Shown here: positions 23,001 through 38,000 of the stretch, piece after piece
Layout: each line of letters starts with the position of its first letter
Numbering within the stretch: position 1 is the stretch's first letter
Assembly (NCBI RefSeq): GCF_037038585.1
Contig: NC_092525.1
Span: forward strand, 31,708,367 to 31,772,366
Reading direction: 5' to 3'
Source: Patagioenas fasciata
Lineage: Eukaryota; Chordata; Aves; Columbiformes; Columbidae
DNA: 64,000 bases
Made by a program: the position numbers and the translations under genes
Notes under the pieces: generated by a model
Told to the model about the DNA's origin: nothing
The model's database searches: none
The model's input: the letters and a program-made list of their open reading frames with translations, nothing else

Positions 23001-26000
23001 ATTAAGAATCTGTATGACCAACTTATAGGGAACACTACCTATTCATTTCACCTGGGATAAAGGTACATCGCAGAAAAGAGAGAATTTGCAAAGTTACATT
23101 AAAAAAGAGTTTGTGGGATTTTGAGAGCGTGGGTTGTTTGGGGGAAGAAGGTTTAGTGTGTGTTTTTAAATTATGGAATTACCAACACACAAAAAACCCC
23201 CACAACATATTTTGACTCTCATGTACTTGATTATAAAACAGAAGAAAAAGGAAAAAAAAGTCTAATACATACAGAGAAATGGCATGATGAAAGGAAGCCT
23301 GAGAAACAAAATAACAAAATTACCTTTGTTTGCCTTTTCATTGAGCTCTGATCGTGCTTCTTCCAAGGTAATATCCAACTGATTTATCTGCGTTGCTTTG
23401 TCTTCACAGTCTTGTTTTAATTGCGTCACTTCTTTTTCCATACCAGTAAGTTCATTCTTGCACTGATTCATCTCCAGTTTAATTTGTCTAAACAGAAGAA
23501 GCAATCAGAACAAATTGAACCTTGTAATAACAAAAGCAACATACTTATGTCCTTACTGGCTCCAAGACAACAAGCATTTGTGAATAAAATAGGGATAAAA
23601 AAAATTCAAGTTAAGCAGGCTTTTCTCACAATTCAAACCATATTCTTTCAGACTACCAAGCTCTCCTGGAATGTACTATCTAAAATTACAAGCAACTTGA
23701 TACATTTATGAATTGAATTGCATTATGAAGTGCTATCTTAAGGCTAAACAGGTTGCCAGGACACACTTCAATTCCAGTGGAAGACTGTTCCAGAAACTCA
23801 TGTCTCTGTTAGTTAGAAACTTTCCTTCTGATTTCCAATCTATGCTCCTACAGAAACTGAACTGTATGACTACACAGCTGAATACCATTTCAGACAGCAA
23901 TCTTTCTTATTGATATGTCTATTTGCAGAAATAGAGTAACCTCTCAGTTACTCTAAACCTACCTGATTGTACCATTAAGTTCATCCACCTTCTGTCTGTT
24001 TACGTCTGCTTCCTGAGCAGCCAAGCGAAGTTTCTCCTCTGTCTTTCTCAGCTCATCTTCTCCATAGGCTTTCTGCTTCTGAAGCTCTTGTTCCAAATGG
24101 GATACCTATGTAAAAAGGTATTTTAAACATGTTGGTACTTCAAAATTACATTCCAAAGAAACATATATCCTTGTGTTGCAACTCATATAGTGAGAGTTTT
24201 AACACAGATTTCTTTAGTCTAAAATTTTATATAATTTAAGACTAAACTTTGCATTTGAAAGACAAATAGTTTCTAGTAAATGTAACAAGATCCAACTTTC
24301 TGAATTTCAATACACCTCTCCTTAATTGCAGTCTACGGTTTGATTTTCCAAGTAGTTAGCCACTCTAATGCTAGCTAGAGTTTCTGAAAGCACGGAACCT
24401 GGTTTAAGACAAACCAAACCACTAAACTCTTTATTTTAGATATATCTAAAATTACAACTATCAACTTGAATATCAAAGAAACATTCAGATTTTAAAGGTA
24501 TTAGAAAAACCTATATTAAAACGTTTAGTTATCTGTCTTTATGGAGACACTTCTCACCATGCCGTACCTGTTTTTCAAGTTTAATTTGAATATCTTCCAG
24601 CTCCCCATTTCTAATAGTTTCTTGCTGTAACATTTGCTGCTGATGATGCAAAGTTTGTTGTAGGCGAATATTTTGTTCACTTGTACCCTGAATATTCTGA
24701 TCTTTTAGCTTTATTTCTTTCTGTAAATAATGAACCTGAAAACACATTTATTTTTCATTACAATAAAACATTTTTATTTGCATTTGCATCAGGTATTCTC
24801 TTCCTTCTTAATGAGCACAGAATCACACCTATTATTCAATAAAACTTCTGACTTCGAATTTATGTTGCGTTACGGTTTTGACAGTACATGACAATTCATC
24901 ACTGAGTTGAGTTGTGCTTTATAAAGTGAGGAAAGAAGTAACTTGTTAGCACCAGTTGTTGCCTTATTATTTTCTAAATATATCTAAACTGGTCAATATT
25001 TTAAAAACATATATAACAAAGATTTTTCATTTCTAAATTAGTGAAATGTTTTTCTTTCTGTCACTCTGCTTTGTTTCTCAGAAAGTCCTTGTTTTTCCCT
25101 TGAGATTTTGTTCTCATTCCTCCCCTTTGTTTCTTCCTCCCTCTATGACAACATTCATTCCAACAAAAAACTGGAATTCTCCGTGTGTAACTTGTCACGT
25201 GTTGAATGGTCTGATTTCTCAATGATGAGTAACAATAATTCTCAGGGAGGGAGGGTGGGTGTGAAGCAGCAAATGTTCTTTAAAAAAATAGATTTTAAAA
25301 AATCACTAACTGCACACCCCAGAGTAGAAGTAGTGACTCTGTCACTGACTTATGAAGACATTGGTCACAAATGCAAAACCTCATTTGCTGCCCTCAGGTT
25401 TCACACAGCATCCAGTCTCTTAATGCAGTATAAGAACACCAGATTTTAGGGCTTAGAAAGCAGTAGTAATTATCACAAGCTTATGCATAACACAGACCAT
25501 AGATTTCCATCCCTCCTCCTACGCAGGCTCTAGTAACCTCCGGCTGACTGAAGCCCATCTCTGAGCAGGTATGACAGCACTGACATTAACTAATTATCAC
25601 AGTAGGCTGTTCATGTAGTTAGTCAACCCCACAAATAAAAATTAATGCTAGTAATATGTAAATTTAATAATTTATTGTTTTCATATAGTATGGGAAAGTA
25701 TGATAAAACTCAGGCCTTGATGTAAAAATTTTCTTAAGCCCAGGACTTCTTCCCCATTAAGATACCTGAAACACAAATCAATTATATGCACCTGTGTTTA
25801 AATTCCAGTAGTGCTTTCTCAATTTTCTCCAAGACAATGTTTTCTTTTACTTAATTCTGATTTTGTCATTTCTTTCAACAATTAGTTTATCTCAGTACTT
25901 CCTTCCTCTATGCTTATCCAGTGTTTCTTAGTTCTGATTTTCCCCTTTACCCTCACAAAATGCATATTCTTCTCCCAGCTTATTACTTATTCACAGTTCT

Positions 26001-29000
26001 TGCTGCAAATGTTTTGTCTCTTATTTCACAGACAAACTTTTAGATTAAATAATTTGTAATAAGCGTTCTCTGCAATACAGAAGAATTATTAAAGCAAGCT
26101 GTTACCTCTTCAGACTTTTTTTTGAGCTGATTTTCAAATATCTCCTTATTTTCTTGTGACTGACACAAATACAGTGCAACTTCTTCCTTACACATGTCTA
26201 GGGCTGACTCAAGTTGTCCCACCTAATTGAACATAACAGACCAATTAAAATCACATACCATAGTTTTTATTAACTAGTCTAACTGAAATGTTAAAAAACA
26301 TCTTTGTACAAAACACCTGAAAAGTTACATTTTTATCTTAAGAGTATTAAAACAGGTACAGATGACTATGATAAACTTGAAAACTGAAACAGTTTTCAGA
26401 AATTAAAATTATTTGTGAAATTAAAATATTTTAGTCTGTGTTTAAATCATATGAGATCAGTTATTAGAAGTTATTCCAGTATTTGTCAGCAGCTACAATT
26501 TAAAAGCAGGCATACGTCACATACCAAATCATTAATCCACCATGTTTTATTGCATATAGACTTGTATAAATAAATTTGGAATAATCATCATATTTTTGAA
26601 AGAGAGTTGTCACAGCCTGCATAACAGTCAGATGTTAATACAATTCCTCTCATAAAGCTACTAAGCAGCAATTTTTTTCCTTTCTGCACTGAGAGACAGC
26701 ACCTGAGTTCTACCAAAAGGGAAAGGAAAAGCTTTTAGCAATGTCAACACTGTTAATCTATTTTACCCTTTTACTATTAATTTGTATTTGAGTCATCTCT
26801 ATAAAATCTCCTATAACTTCAAACAGATAAAAATTATAACAAATAAACCCCCAGAGGTCTTAAGCCACAGTAATTGAACTTTTCTCAACTGTTTGGCTTC
26901 AAAGCTAAGAAGGCTTCTCTCATTAATGAGAGCTGTGCTGAATTTAGCTGCAGGTTGGCTAATGCTTTCAATGCTACTGATTTTCTAAACCATGTTGGAT
27001 TTCATAGCCCTCTCCCCACCCAAGTCAAGAGCTTTATGAAGAAAAGTGTTAATGGGTCTTAATTTTAAATCTCTGAAAAACCTCCTAAATACTACAAATA
27101 GAAAAGTGGTGCAACACAAGTTCAGAAAGAGCTACCAGCTAATCTCCAGTATCTTCTCCTAGTGATAACCTGAAGATTTAATGCTGTTTGAAACCTGACT
27201 CTGGTAAATCACGACATGGTAATGGCTTATTAAAATACTCTTGCAAATGCTGCATGGAAAGTACACAGCAAACACTAGGAAGAGGTATATATGACTAAAA
27301 ATATGACCAATTTTACAATATCACATGTCTAAAATATATGTCCTATCTAGAACAAAAACCTACATAACATTATCTTCATTAGACAGCATTTTACTGTAAG
27401 AGTAGAAGAACAAATCTGCCCTATTTGTAACTACAGTAATTTTATAAAGCAATTATGCATTGTGTAATATCTCTTACTGCAAGTTTCATCATACTTTCAA
27501 TAAAAAAAAAAAAAAAAAAAGGAAATACTTCAGGTTAATAACTTCCAAAATATCTACATGAGCCAAATTTCTATAAAGCAGCCTTGATACAGTTTTTTCT
27601 ATAGAGGATAGAAGGACATACATGATTACTGCAAACTTTAAAACTATTAATTGAAAATTACAAAGATCTTACTAACTTTGAGTCTTTCTTCTGTTAACTG
27701 ACTTTTCAGCACCTTCAATCCTTGATCTTTCTTGATATTTTGATTTTCCATTTTCTGTGTGTACATATTTTTATGCAAGAGAACAAAATTTAAATACAGT
27801 TACAGTAATTTAACTAGTAAATATTCATACTAAGAATCAGAAAAAAAAAAAAAACACAAAAAAGAGATCAGTGTTTTTTAAACATAATTGCTTGTATACT
27901 GTATTTGTGTGCATCATACTTTGAAGTGACTTTGGTTCTAAATAGGTGTCCCTTCATATTCTGTAGCAGCAGCAGGTATTAGTAAAAGGAATAAAACATT
28001 GCCATAATAAAGCATTCTTGGTTTTCCAGCTAGTGCAGAACAGATGCAATTGGTCTTTAGCCAGACCTGTTTCCTTTGATTAAAGCAAGAAGCCCAAGGG
28101 GCAAACCAGAGGCATAAACACCGAGGCAGAATATAATGAAAGGTCATTAAAGTTCGTACAATTTATATTACAGTACTAGTGCTAGGGATTTATACTAGAT
28201 TCAGTCAACTACTCAAACAAGAATTAACAAGAAAGAACTTAAGTATCTTTCATTTTCTCATTTTTTTCCATGTGTTCATGTACAGGCTTTTCACCGTTAT
28301 CAGTCAGCTGTTTGATTTAAATTTAAAGAAAGTCAAGATCCAGCCTTACCTCTCTGCTTTCCATCAGCAGCCTATCCAATGATTCAATGTGATGCTGTTT
28401 ATGTATAACATCTTGTTGCAAAATAGATATTATTTTCTCTTGTTCAATGAATTGTTGATGTTTCTTCTCTAGCTGTGTCTGAAGCTGTCCATAAGTAATG
28501 AATGATTTATTATTTAATAAGCTTTTTCAGAGCATTTGTGCGTCCAAATATGTCATTCAGTTCTATTCACCCATCACTTACATTCCTGCAATCAGTAGTA
28601 TTGCACAATATTAAAAATATCAAGAAATCCCAAACCCTTAATATTTTAAAGCAAGGGGAGAATTCAGAGAATGAGGGGAGGCAGAGTGTCATTGCCTGTC
28701 ATCAGCCAAGACAGTGAGACTTGTATACATTCTTTAGCAAAAGACAACAAGCTTCTTGAACAGCTAGAAATAGCCACAGTTACATCTCTAATCACACGAA
28801 GCAATGGAATTCTTCTCTAAAGACTGAAAACTGTACCAACAGTTCCCCCTGAACACAGATGCACATAAGGCTCAGGCTGGCAGAGGTTCAGCAAACGAGA
28901 TAATACTGTTAGAAGCTGTCATGGTTTAACCCGAGTAGGCAAAAAAAGCTATGGGTTTTTTTGTGCTAGGTATTTTGAGCAAAGAACAACAGTATTATTT

Positions 29001-32000
29001 CCTAAATCACTATTGTTCTTCAGTTGAGGAGAATAAAGGATATTAATATCCCAGAGAGAAATCATGGCATTGTGTAGTGTTAGATGGAAAATGAACTAAA
29101 ATCAGGAAATGTAGGGAGAAGATAATGTAACTTTTTAATTGGACATCTGCCTCAGAATTACTAAAAAGATAAAGAGATTAACATAGGAAAAATGTTACCG
29201 AGTGTATCACTCATACATACTAGCACACAAGGAAGGCCTTACCATTTCAATCTGTTTCTCCATCTCTTTGTGCTGCTCAAGATGAACCAACTTTTCTTTT
29301 TCAAAAGCAGAAGTTATTTGCTTATGTTCTTCACTGATAGTTGTTTCCAGCTCATGAATGCGTCTGTTTTTGCCCTGGGTAACAGCAACGACAAAAAGGA
29401 CTTAATAAAAATATTTAGCTGTGATATTAAATAGTGGTTTATTTGATGATACAGTTCCTAGATTTCATAAAAGAACAACACAGAAAATGCTGAAGTTATA
29501 TACATGTGTCATCTCAAAGGGTGTCACACTTACAATACAGGCACAGAATGCCACTAAATGCAGCCACTACACTGAGACAAGGTGTCTGCCAAGGTGGATG
29601 ACGCACAGCAGCAACCAGAGCAAGGAACTTCTCACTGAGACAAAAAGAAATTCCATATTCATGTCGACAGATGGAATCTTTAAAATGCAGCCTTCCATTT
29701 GAAAGCATCTACATGAAAAACTTCCTTTTCTAGCAACCTTAGATCCCTTCTCAAAACTGAAAAAGTTTGTATAACAATACCCAGACCAGAATTTACAGCG
29801 CTCCAATGTTAAATCACCTTCACTTATTACCACTTACAAGAGTTTTTTTTTATTCATGGGTCTACATCTATTTCTTGAAAATATAGTTAAAGAACAACAA
29901 CAAAAAAAGAAACAGAAAAGTGATTTGTCCAATGTCCTGGTTAACATTTGGAATCCAACTCTGTTACCTGAAGACTACTTGAGAACTTCAGAAAAAGAAA
30001 CAGAACAGTGCCAGAACAGTGCCAACACAGTACATTCTAACCTACTCACCCTATACACCAAAACAGTAGTGTATACGCTAATTTTAGGAGTAGTTTTGTT
30101 CTGTTCCAGGGAGGGAAGGCAGTTTCACTAAGTGAGGATTAAAACAAGATTTAGAAAGTGAGCTCAAAGGATGGAAAAATCTTAATTTTTTTCATAGAGA
30201 CGACAAAATTCTGACCTCACTAAAACTAATGGCAATGCTACAACTGATTTCAATATAACCAGATTTTCATTGCACACATCACCATAAGGAAAAAGTAACA
30301 TATCCATTAATAACTTGACATGTTCAAAAGCAGGAAAAAGGGGATATTTTATTTGATGCAAGATTATTCTGTTTCTAAGAACGTCACTGTCTAAAAATTG
30401 CAGACATTGTTTAGCAGATGGGAATGTCTATCCATTTTGAATACATGGAATACCACTGTTTCAACTTAAACTTTAATCTCTATTTATGTCTCTTTAGATA
30501 AATGTAGTTTCTCATTGAGAACATGGTACCATGAGTTCCTGTTCCAATTCAGTATTTCTTGCTGCAGCAGCAGAATAAGCAATAGTCTTTTCTTCCAATT
30601 GTTTCTCAAGTGCAGAAAGTTGAGAAGATTTCTTTGTTATCTGAAATTAAATATGGCACAAAACAGCATGAAGACAACTGTTCTGAGTTTGTTCAAGTAT
30701 TTGTATCTACTTTCTTACCATCAATTAACTTTATTACTTAAAGAGAACAATTCAGGACAACTACTCCAATTTTTCCAATTCATTATAATTATCAGTGCCA
30801 TACGAGTGAATTAATTATGACAGATTTATGACATTTATGGCCATTATTAGGAATACTGCAAATGCCATTATGCTGGAATTCTACAAACACATTGGGACCA
30901 GAATGTTAACATTATCACTTTAACTTATTCAACCAGAGAAGAGCTGGCCAAATTTTTCTTAGATATGCCAGATTTTAAAATGAATATGGCAAATGCAGTT
31001 TTTCCATAACTATTGTCTTAACTATCTTTGATTACTGAACTAAACAAAAAGTAACATATTTTTTCAGTGCTACTAAAAACTTACTTCTCTCTCTAGGCTA
31101 CTAGTTTTTGAAGCCTTCTTCAATAAGTCTTCCTGTATGATTTGAAACTGACTGGCTCTCTGAGCCATGCTGGTCTTCAAAGAAGAGTTCTCATCATCTG
31201 CTTTTGTCAGTTTAGTGTGTAACTCTTCTATTTCTTTCTGGAATCTTTGCCTCTCCCTTTCAAATTGTTTGCTGATAAGTTCCAACTGTTGACAATTTCT
31301 CCTCTCTCAAAGTGAAAAAAAAAATATTAAGATTGATTTATAAGAGAACATACAAACCAGTATGCAAGCAAATAATCACACAAACTAAAGAGCAATGGAA
31401 TATAATTTAATGACAGCATATTGAACTAACAAATATAGTCTTCAGATATATTTTTTCCTTGTAATGTAACTGAAGGCTGTGATTCATGAAAACAAACCAA
31501 CCAAACAAATGAAGACAGCATCATTATAGAGGTGCCCTGAAGTCATTTCATGGAGCAGTCCTAATGGGAGTTGCAGAAGCGACAACAGAAATTCTGCAAC
31601 AGCAGAATACACAGAAAATAATCAAATAAAATATGGATACATTAGCATAACCTGCATAAAGAAAAAATTCATGTTTCTATTTCAACACAACTCACAGCTT
31701 GGATACTGCTGAACATGTCACTTAACCACAATACCAAAAGGATGAAGAATATTGTGCCTGGAAAACATGACAATTTCCAGAATTACAAGGTGGCAAAATG
31801 CTCCCTGTTCAAACAAACCATAACTGTTGACTCACAGAGACGCATTTTAAAAGACGTTAAAAAACAATTTAAACCCCACTAAAAAAAAATAAAATCCTAC
31901 TCTGTGGATTAATCAGACAGATCTGCACAACTATTTTGGTCAGCTTACCTCCTTGGCTTCTGATCAATTTAACAAGATCTGCTTCCAGGTCACATAACCC

Positions 32001-35000
32001 ACTATTTTCTTGTCCTTCATTATTATTAGAAAGATTCTCAGCACCATTACAGACAGTTAAGTTTGCACGAGGCTTTTGAATCTCTGCTTCTTTCATTGCC
32101 AGCTTAATGCTATTATTAAAGGAGGAGACAATTATTTAACATTCCTTCTACATGCCAGTTCTAAGATCAGCCTTATTATCTGCCTATTCTTGCCATAATT
32201 CAGTAACCAGAAAGTTATACCTTGATTCACAAGATTCAGAGAGAGCTGCTTCTGTTGAGGAACTGGATAGTTGGTGTTTCAAGTGGTGCCATTTAAACTA
32301 AAAGTTAAGGGGAAACCAAGATCAATGCAAAAATTTACTTTTTATTGATTCACAGTTCATGTGTTATACCAGCATATAAGTTTTTAGACGCATATTCCAG
32401 GATGTTAAAAGTTTAGATAACTTGATCTTTAAATTTATTCTCCTAAGTATTGCAGAGTGCTACAGGTTTGTCTCACATTAGTAGAAATTATAGGCATTAG
32501 GCCTTCTAAAATGGAGACCATTCTTTTAGACATCTTTGTACAGGTACTAAAAGCATGAATATTTTTGCTGTGAAAAATTAAATAAATGGAGATACTATCA
32601 GTAATTCAATTTTTTTAACTTCTCACATCATGCTTCCTTACAGATTTTGATGACTGCATTTAATACCAGTTTTTTCTCCAGTTACAGAAGGCTTCTGAAT
32701 ATTCCATTAAATCCCAAATTTTTCCTGAAAATCATATAGTAGTTTGGGTTGGAAGCGGCCTTCAAAGCTCATCCAGTCCAACCCCCCTGCCATGAGCAGG
32801 GACATCTTCACCCAGATCAGGTTGCTCAGAGCCCCATCCAGCCTGGCCTGGGATGTCTCTGGGGATGGGGCATCTACTGCCTCTCTGGGCAACCTGGGCC
32901 AGGGTTTCACCGCCCTCATGGTAAAAAATTTCTTCCTTGTACCTAGTGTATCTCTCTTGTCTTTTAGTTTAAAACCACTAGTCCCTATTCTATCACAAGT
33001 CCCTACTAAAAACTTCGTCCCCATCATTCTTATAGGTCCCTTTTAAGTACTGAAAGGCCACAATAAGGTCTCCCTGGAGCCTTCTCTTCTCCAGGTTGAA
33101 CAACCCCAACTCTCTCAGCCTATCCTCACAGGTATCATAGAAAGTTCTGAGTTGGAAGGAACCCACAAGGATCATCAAATCCAACTCCTGTCCCTGCATA
33201 TGACAACCCCCAAATTCACACCATGTGTCTGAGGGCATTGTCCAAATGCTTCTTGAACAGTCAGGCTTGGGGCCGTGACACCTCCCTGGGGAGCCTGTTC
33301 CAGTGCTCCACCACCCTCTGGGTGAAGAACCTTCTCCTAATGTCCAACCTGAACCTCTCCTGGCACATCTTCCTGCCATTCCCTTGAGTGCTGTCATGGG
33401 TCACCACAGAGAAGAGATCAGCACCTACCCTTCCTCCTCCCCTTGTGAGGAAGCCGTAGCCACCATGAGGTCTCCCCTCAGTCTCCTCCAGGATGAACAA
33501 ACCAAGTGACTTTAGCTGCTCCTCACAAGCCACATTATTTCTCAAGAACATCACAGGATTTCTACACAATGTCAGTCAGAGTTGTTCAAGATACATAATA
33601 AAACTTGTAAGGGTATATCAGTTACCGTACCTCTTCAGATGTACTTTGAGATAACTGGGAAATAATGGTTTCTAGTATGTTGCGCTCTTCCCTTGAATCC
33701 TCAATTTCTTGATGGCATAATTTCAAGCAGTTATGCTGCTGTGCAGTAAGTGCTTTCAGCTCTGCATTTTCACTTATTAGAGCATTTTTTTCTTTAAGTA
33801 CGATTTCTTTTTCACCAAGTTCACTCTCAAGCTCAATGATCTTCTTATCAGACCAAGTCAGCATTGATACCATTTCAGTATTCTTTGCCTCTAGAGTCCT
33901 AATTTCTTCTTTTGTGCTATGATTCTCTTCCTTTAATTGCCTAAAAAAAGTATATCCATTTAAAAGGTATAGCTCAACAAAGAGTAGTAGAATAGGAGTT
34001 CCATTATTAGAAGTACTGGAAGACACCATAACTACACTGTTTTACTAGTTCCCTCCCTCTCATAATCTAGGATTAGCTCTATTTAAAGGACAGAAAGATT
34101 TTCACCACTTTACTAAGCTTACACTCTTTCTAAGGAAATTTAAGAATGGGACAAAATAACTACATAACTATACCTAAAATGCCCATAGACGAAGAAAACA
34201 TCCTAAGACTGAGCTAGTCTAGCATTCTGCTCCTAACAAGAGAGAGAGGTCCTGTTTCTTCTCTCGCTTCATATATGACTGTACAGTGAGCCAATTTTTA
34301 GCCCATCATAAGTTATTCACTTTGTTAGGTACCTGTTGATTTAGCAAACTGATTTAGCTTTGCAAAGGTCCAGATGAGTGCCAAACTAAGTGCAAGTTCA
34401 CACAGAAAAAAGGGCAGGGTACAGGAAAGACCCCCAATCTTCATCAGATAGCTATTAAATAGGCTCAGGCTAGGGTAAGGGTGCTCACATGCTGCCCACC
34501 CTTGCCAAAACAGCTTGAAGAACAACTGCTAGGCCAAGAATGTGGATCTGAGTGGGGTGTGTGAATGAGACACCCAAAACTGTCTGCGAAGGTGTTTGTC
34601 CAAACCTAATAATGCTGAGGTTGTCTTTCCTCATTAAAGTAATGAGGGAATTACCAAAAGACTTATGAAATAAATGGGGGTTCAGTTTGAAAAGAAACAG
34701 ACAAGGAGCAGAAAAATTTGTAACAGTGGGAAAGGACCTTGCAGTGGTAACAGAGTAGCAGTCAAAACCTGGTTTGACACTTCCAGAAGTTGCATCACAA
34801 CCTCTGCTCAAACCTGAGTGCAGCCTCCCCATCCGATGCCAAGAGTATCCTTCATTCTACCAAGGGACTGACAAAATGCTGTGCAGCAAGTAGGGACTTG
34901 CACCTGGCCTTGTAAGTGAACTCACAGAGTGCTTTCTCATCAGCACATACATTAGCGAGCTGCAGGCAGCAGAGCACTCACACATGAAGCCAGATCTGGT

Positions 35001-38000
35001 TTGAACTATGTGAATTGATCAATTGTTCACAGCAACAATTTTAACATGTAATTTTTTCCCAAATAACCATACAGAAATTTTTAATAGCTTTTGCATTACC
35101 TTAATTGCTCTTCTAGGCTCTCTAGATCCTTTCTGTAGCTGACACACTTCTCATTCAACTTATCTTTTTCTTTTTCACAATTTATTAAACGTTTTCTTAA
35201 GAGTACTTCTTCAGCTTTAACCTTAAAAAAGCAATTTTTTCATTACTGTACAATAATCAAAGCTTCCATGGCCAATAGGCTTTTTAAAGAGAATACTGTA
35301 AACACTCCATTGTTTCTTTTTAAATTCTGGTAAGCCTGTAGATAAAGGCAAATAAGTTTTCAGTTTCCATGTCATTTTGGAAAAAGTAATGTTATTTTGG
35401 TTTAATATTTTAGGGCATATTTGTAGTTGGCAATTTCCTTCCACAAGGAAAGAAGTCTAATCAAATAAAAAAAATCTCTGTAAAAGCTAACTGTCTCAGG
35501 CCTCTATTCTTCTTTCACAAAGCAGGAAGCATTAACAATTTTGACCACTGGAACTTTGGTAGATGACTTCATTTTCATCTTAGCTCTTCTCTAGCTCATG
35601 TTTCATTGAATAAGTTATATAGAAGGAATCAAAAATAATATTTTAAAATGATGATACGCTTTCAAAACGTAAAAGTCCCAGCTGACAAGCAGGAGACAGA
35701 AGAAACCGCAGCAGTATTGAGATACCTTAAAGATGCAGACTGTCCAAACCGTGTGAAGACAGTTTAAAACTGGATAACTGAAGTTATCACCACACTTGCT
35801 TACCCTGTCTCAACTCCCTTGAGACTTTGCCACCAACAAGCAGAAACAATTGACCCACTGGTGAACCCACTGCTGTTTGCTGCCTGCATGGCAAAAACAA
35901 AGAAAAAATCTCTTACTTTTTCTAATTTTTCAGTTGCTTTCTCTTTAAACTTTTTGAAAGCTCTTGTCAGCTCCTCTGCATTCAACAAAGCTTCATTTCT
36001 TTGCTGTTCTGCTCTGCAAAGAAGCATATAAATTATAAAAACCCACAAATTTCAGTCATTATGTAACTATTTCCTCCAGTTACTAAAAACAACTACTAAA
36101 TTAACTGGTCCAGATAACATCCTTTCTTCTGCCACCTCTTAAGCCCTAGATAAAAAAAGTTTCACAAGGTCTAAATTAATTTTAAATACAATTTTTGCAT
36201 CTTAACATAAATTTAATTCCAATAAGATATAAAAATAAACACTTCTGATTTCCTTTCAAAAAGAGTTTGATTCAAATCAACCTCCTGTTCCTACCAGTAA
36301 GGAGCCCGTTTTAGAGACTGGGATAGTATGCATGATATGGAAGCAAAAGACAGCAGTTCTTAAAACTCAGACTACTTGAGGGGATCTAGAAAAGACTTTG
36401 ATACTGAAGGGAGCTCTCGCTGTGAAATTATGGTGAGACTGCCAGGAACCGTTCAAATGATAAATTGTTTGAGGGATACTGGAGATATGGCATCAATCAT
36501 AGTAAAGGAAGCTAAAACGAGGACACTATCAGGTGAGGAACTGTTCAAAGCAGCAACCCAGACTGACTACTATTTTGCTCTATTACTCCGCACCCCTGGC
36601 CCTTTCTCACTTTCCCCTGTCACTACTCCCTAGGGAAGAAATTGGAATAGTGACCTGGGGACAGCTCAGGTGTGGGGTCTGTTCTGGACACCCAGCACAA
36701 ACACACAAGAATTACCACTGCTCAGTAACATTTGTTTCTCTTCCATTAAGGGAACTGTGGGGATGAAGCAATTGCATCATCTAAGGAATGACAGCCCACA
36801 CTCAGATCGGCGTTTCTCGGGCTGAGGATCACTGCCTATTTGGAGACAGCAGAAGTATTCAGGGAATTCAGAATAAACAACAAAACCGTGTCAATCTAAA
36901 GCACTTCAGTTTGCTTGGCCAAAGAATAGTAAGTAGTTGTAATTACTGATTTTAAGCAAACTGTAATAATGGTTAATAATAACCATAACGTTACATGTTG
37001 CCTTTAACACCTGTCAGAAGTTCAGCTTTTCTAAAGTACCTAAATATTTATATTTGCAACTATTAATTAAGTACAGCAATTTCCAACCCCACACATGCTC
37101 TGAATGAACAGTGAACATAAGTCAACCTATATTTCTTCACCAGTAGTTTAAGCCGCACAGTATTTCCATTTGTCTAGCATGGGAATGTTACAGGTAATTT
37201 CATGGGTAGATACACAAGCCAAACAAGGGTTTTGCATTCAAAAGGCTCAAGAAAAGCTTTTCATAGCTCATTAATTCAGTTAATTTTGGCCCCAAGTAAC
37301 GCAGTTAAATGAATTTGGCACGTAGAAGTATTTTTATTTATACCTCTCATTTCTTTAAAATTACATTTTGGAAATGACAGGATTGTACATGGTAACTTGC
37401 AACAGTCAAAATAAATTACCTAACCCTCCCAGCAGCCACACAACCACTATGCTAAAGGATGCAATAGGAAAGGGAAACAGGGACGGAATCACAGCACCCT
37501 TCTCAATAATACCATATAGACAGATAAGATAAAGGATAGCATAAAAGTGTTCTCTGAATTAAGTTATGCTTCAATCACTTTCCTCACACCAAGCCCAAAA
37601 ATACAGCACTCAGTACTGTTGAATACTGAGTACACGCTGTAGGTTCTTGCAAGACACAGTCAAAAATAACTCAGGAAAAACATATTCTGGACACATTTTG
37701 ACTCTCCGCTGCAGTACATCTATTCTGAGGGGAAAAAACAGGTGATAAACTGGTTACTAGTGTATGATATCAGCCTGTAACTACCAGCAATTTCAAGATT
37801 TTAGAAGTGCCTGTTCAAATAATTAGTGTCTTCACACAGAACTTCCCCATTTTTTTAAATAACAGTCGTAAAGTAAACAAATAATTTGATCCCACAAAGT
37901 AAATATCTGCCAATGAAAAGAAACATTTATGCACTATTATTTTGTATTCAATTTATTAAAATGACTTAGCTACCTCTTTCCTTGTTTGCTTCGTTCAATT

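Larger units (their letters stand above)
32298..33630 (-). other. CCDC18: CCDC18 intron 8, largely CR1
   Basis: More than 800 of 1333 bases are two side-by-side CR1 copies; the part near exon 9 (32298-32725) is unique AT-rich DNA. Confidence 0.85.

Noticed and set aside
36376-36766. Two overlapping plus-strand frames in CCDC18 intron 5
   Set aside because: No recognised similarity and no conserved splice sites; the intron is spanned cleanly by exons 5 and 6.
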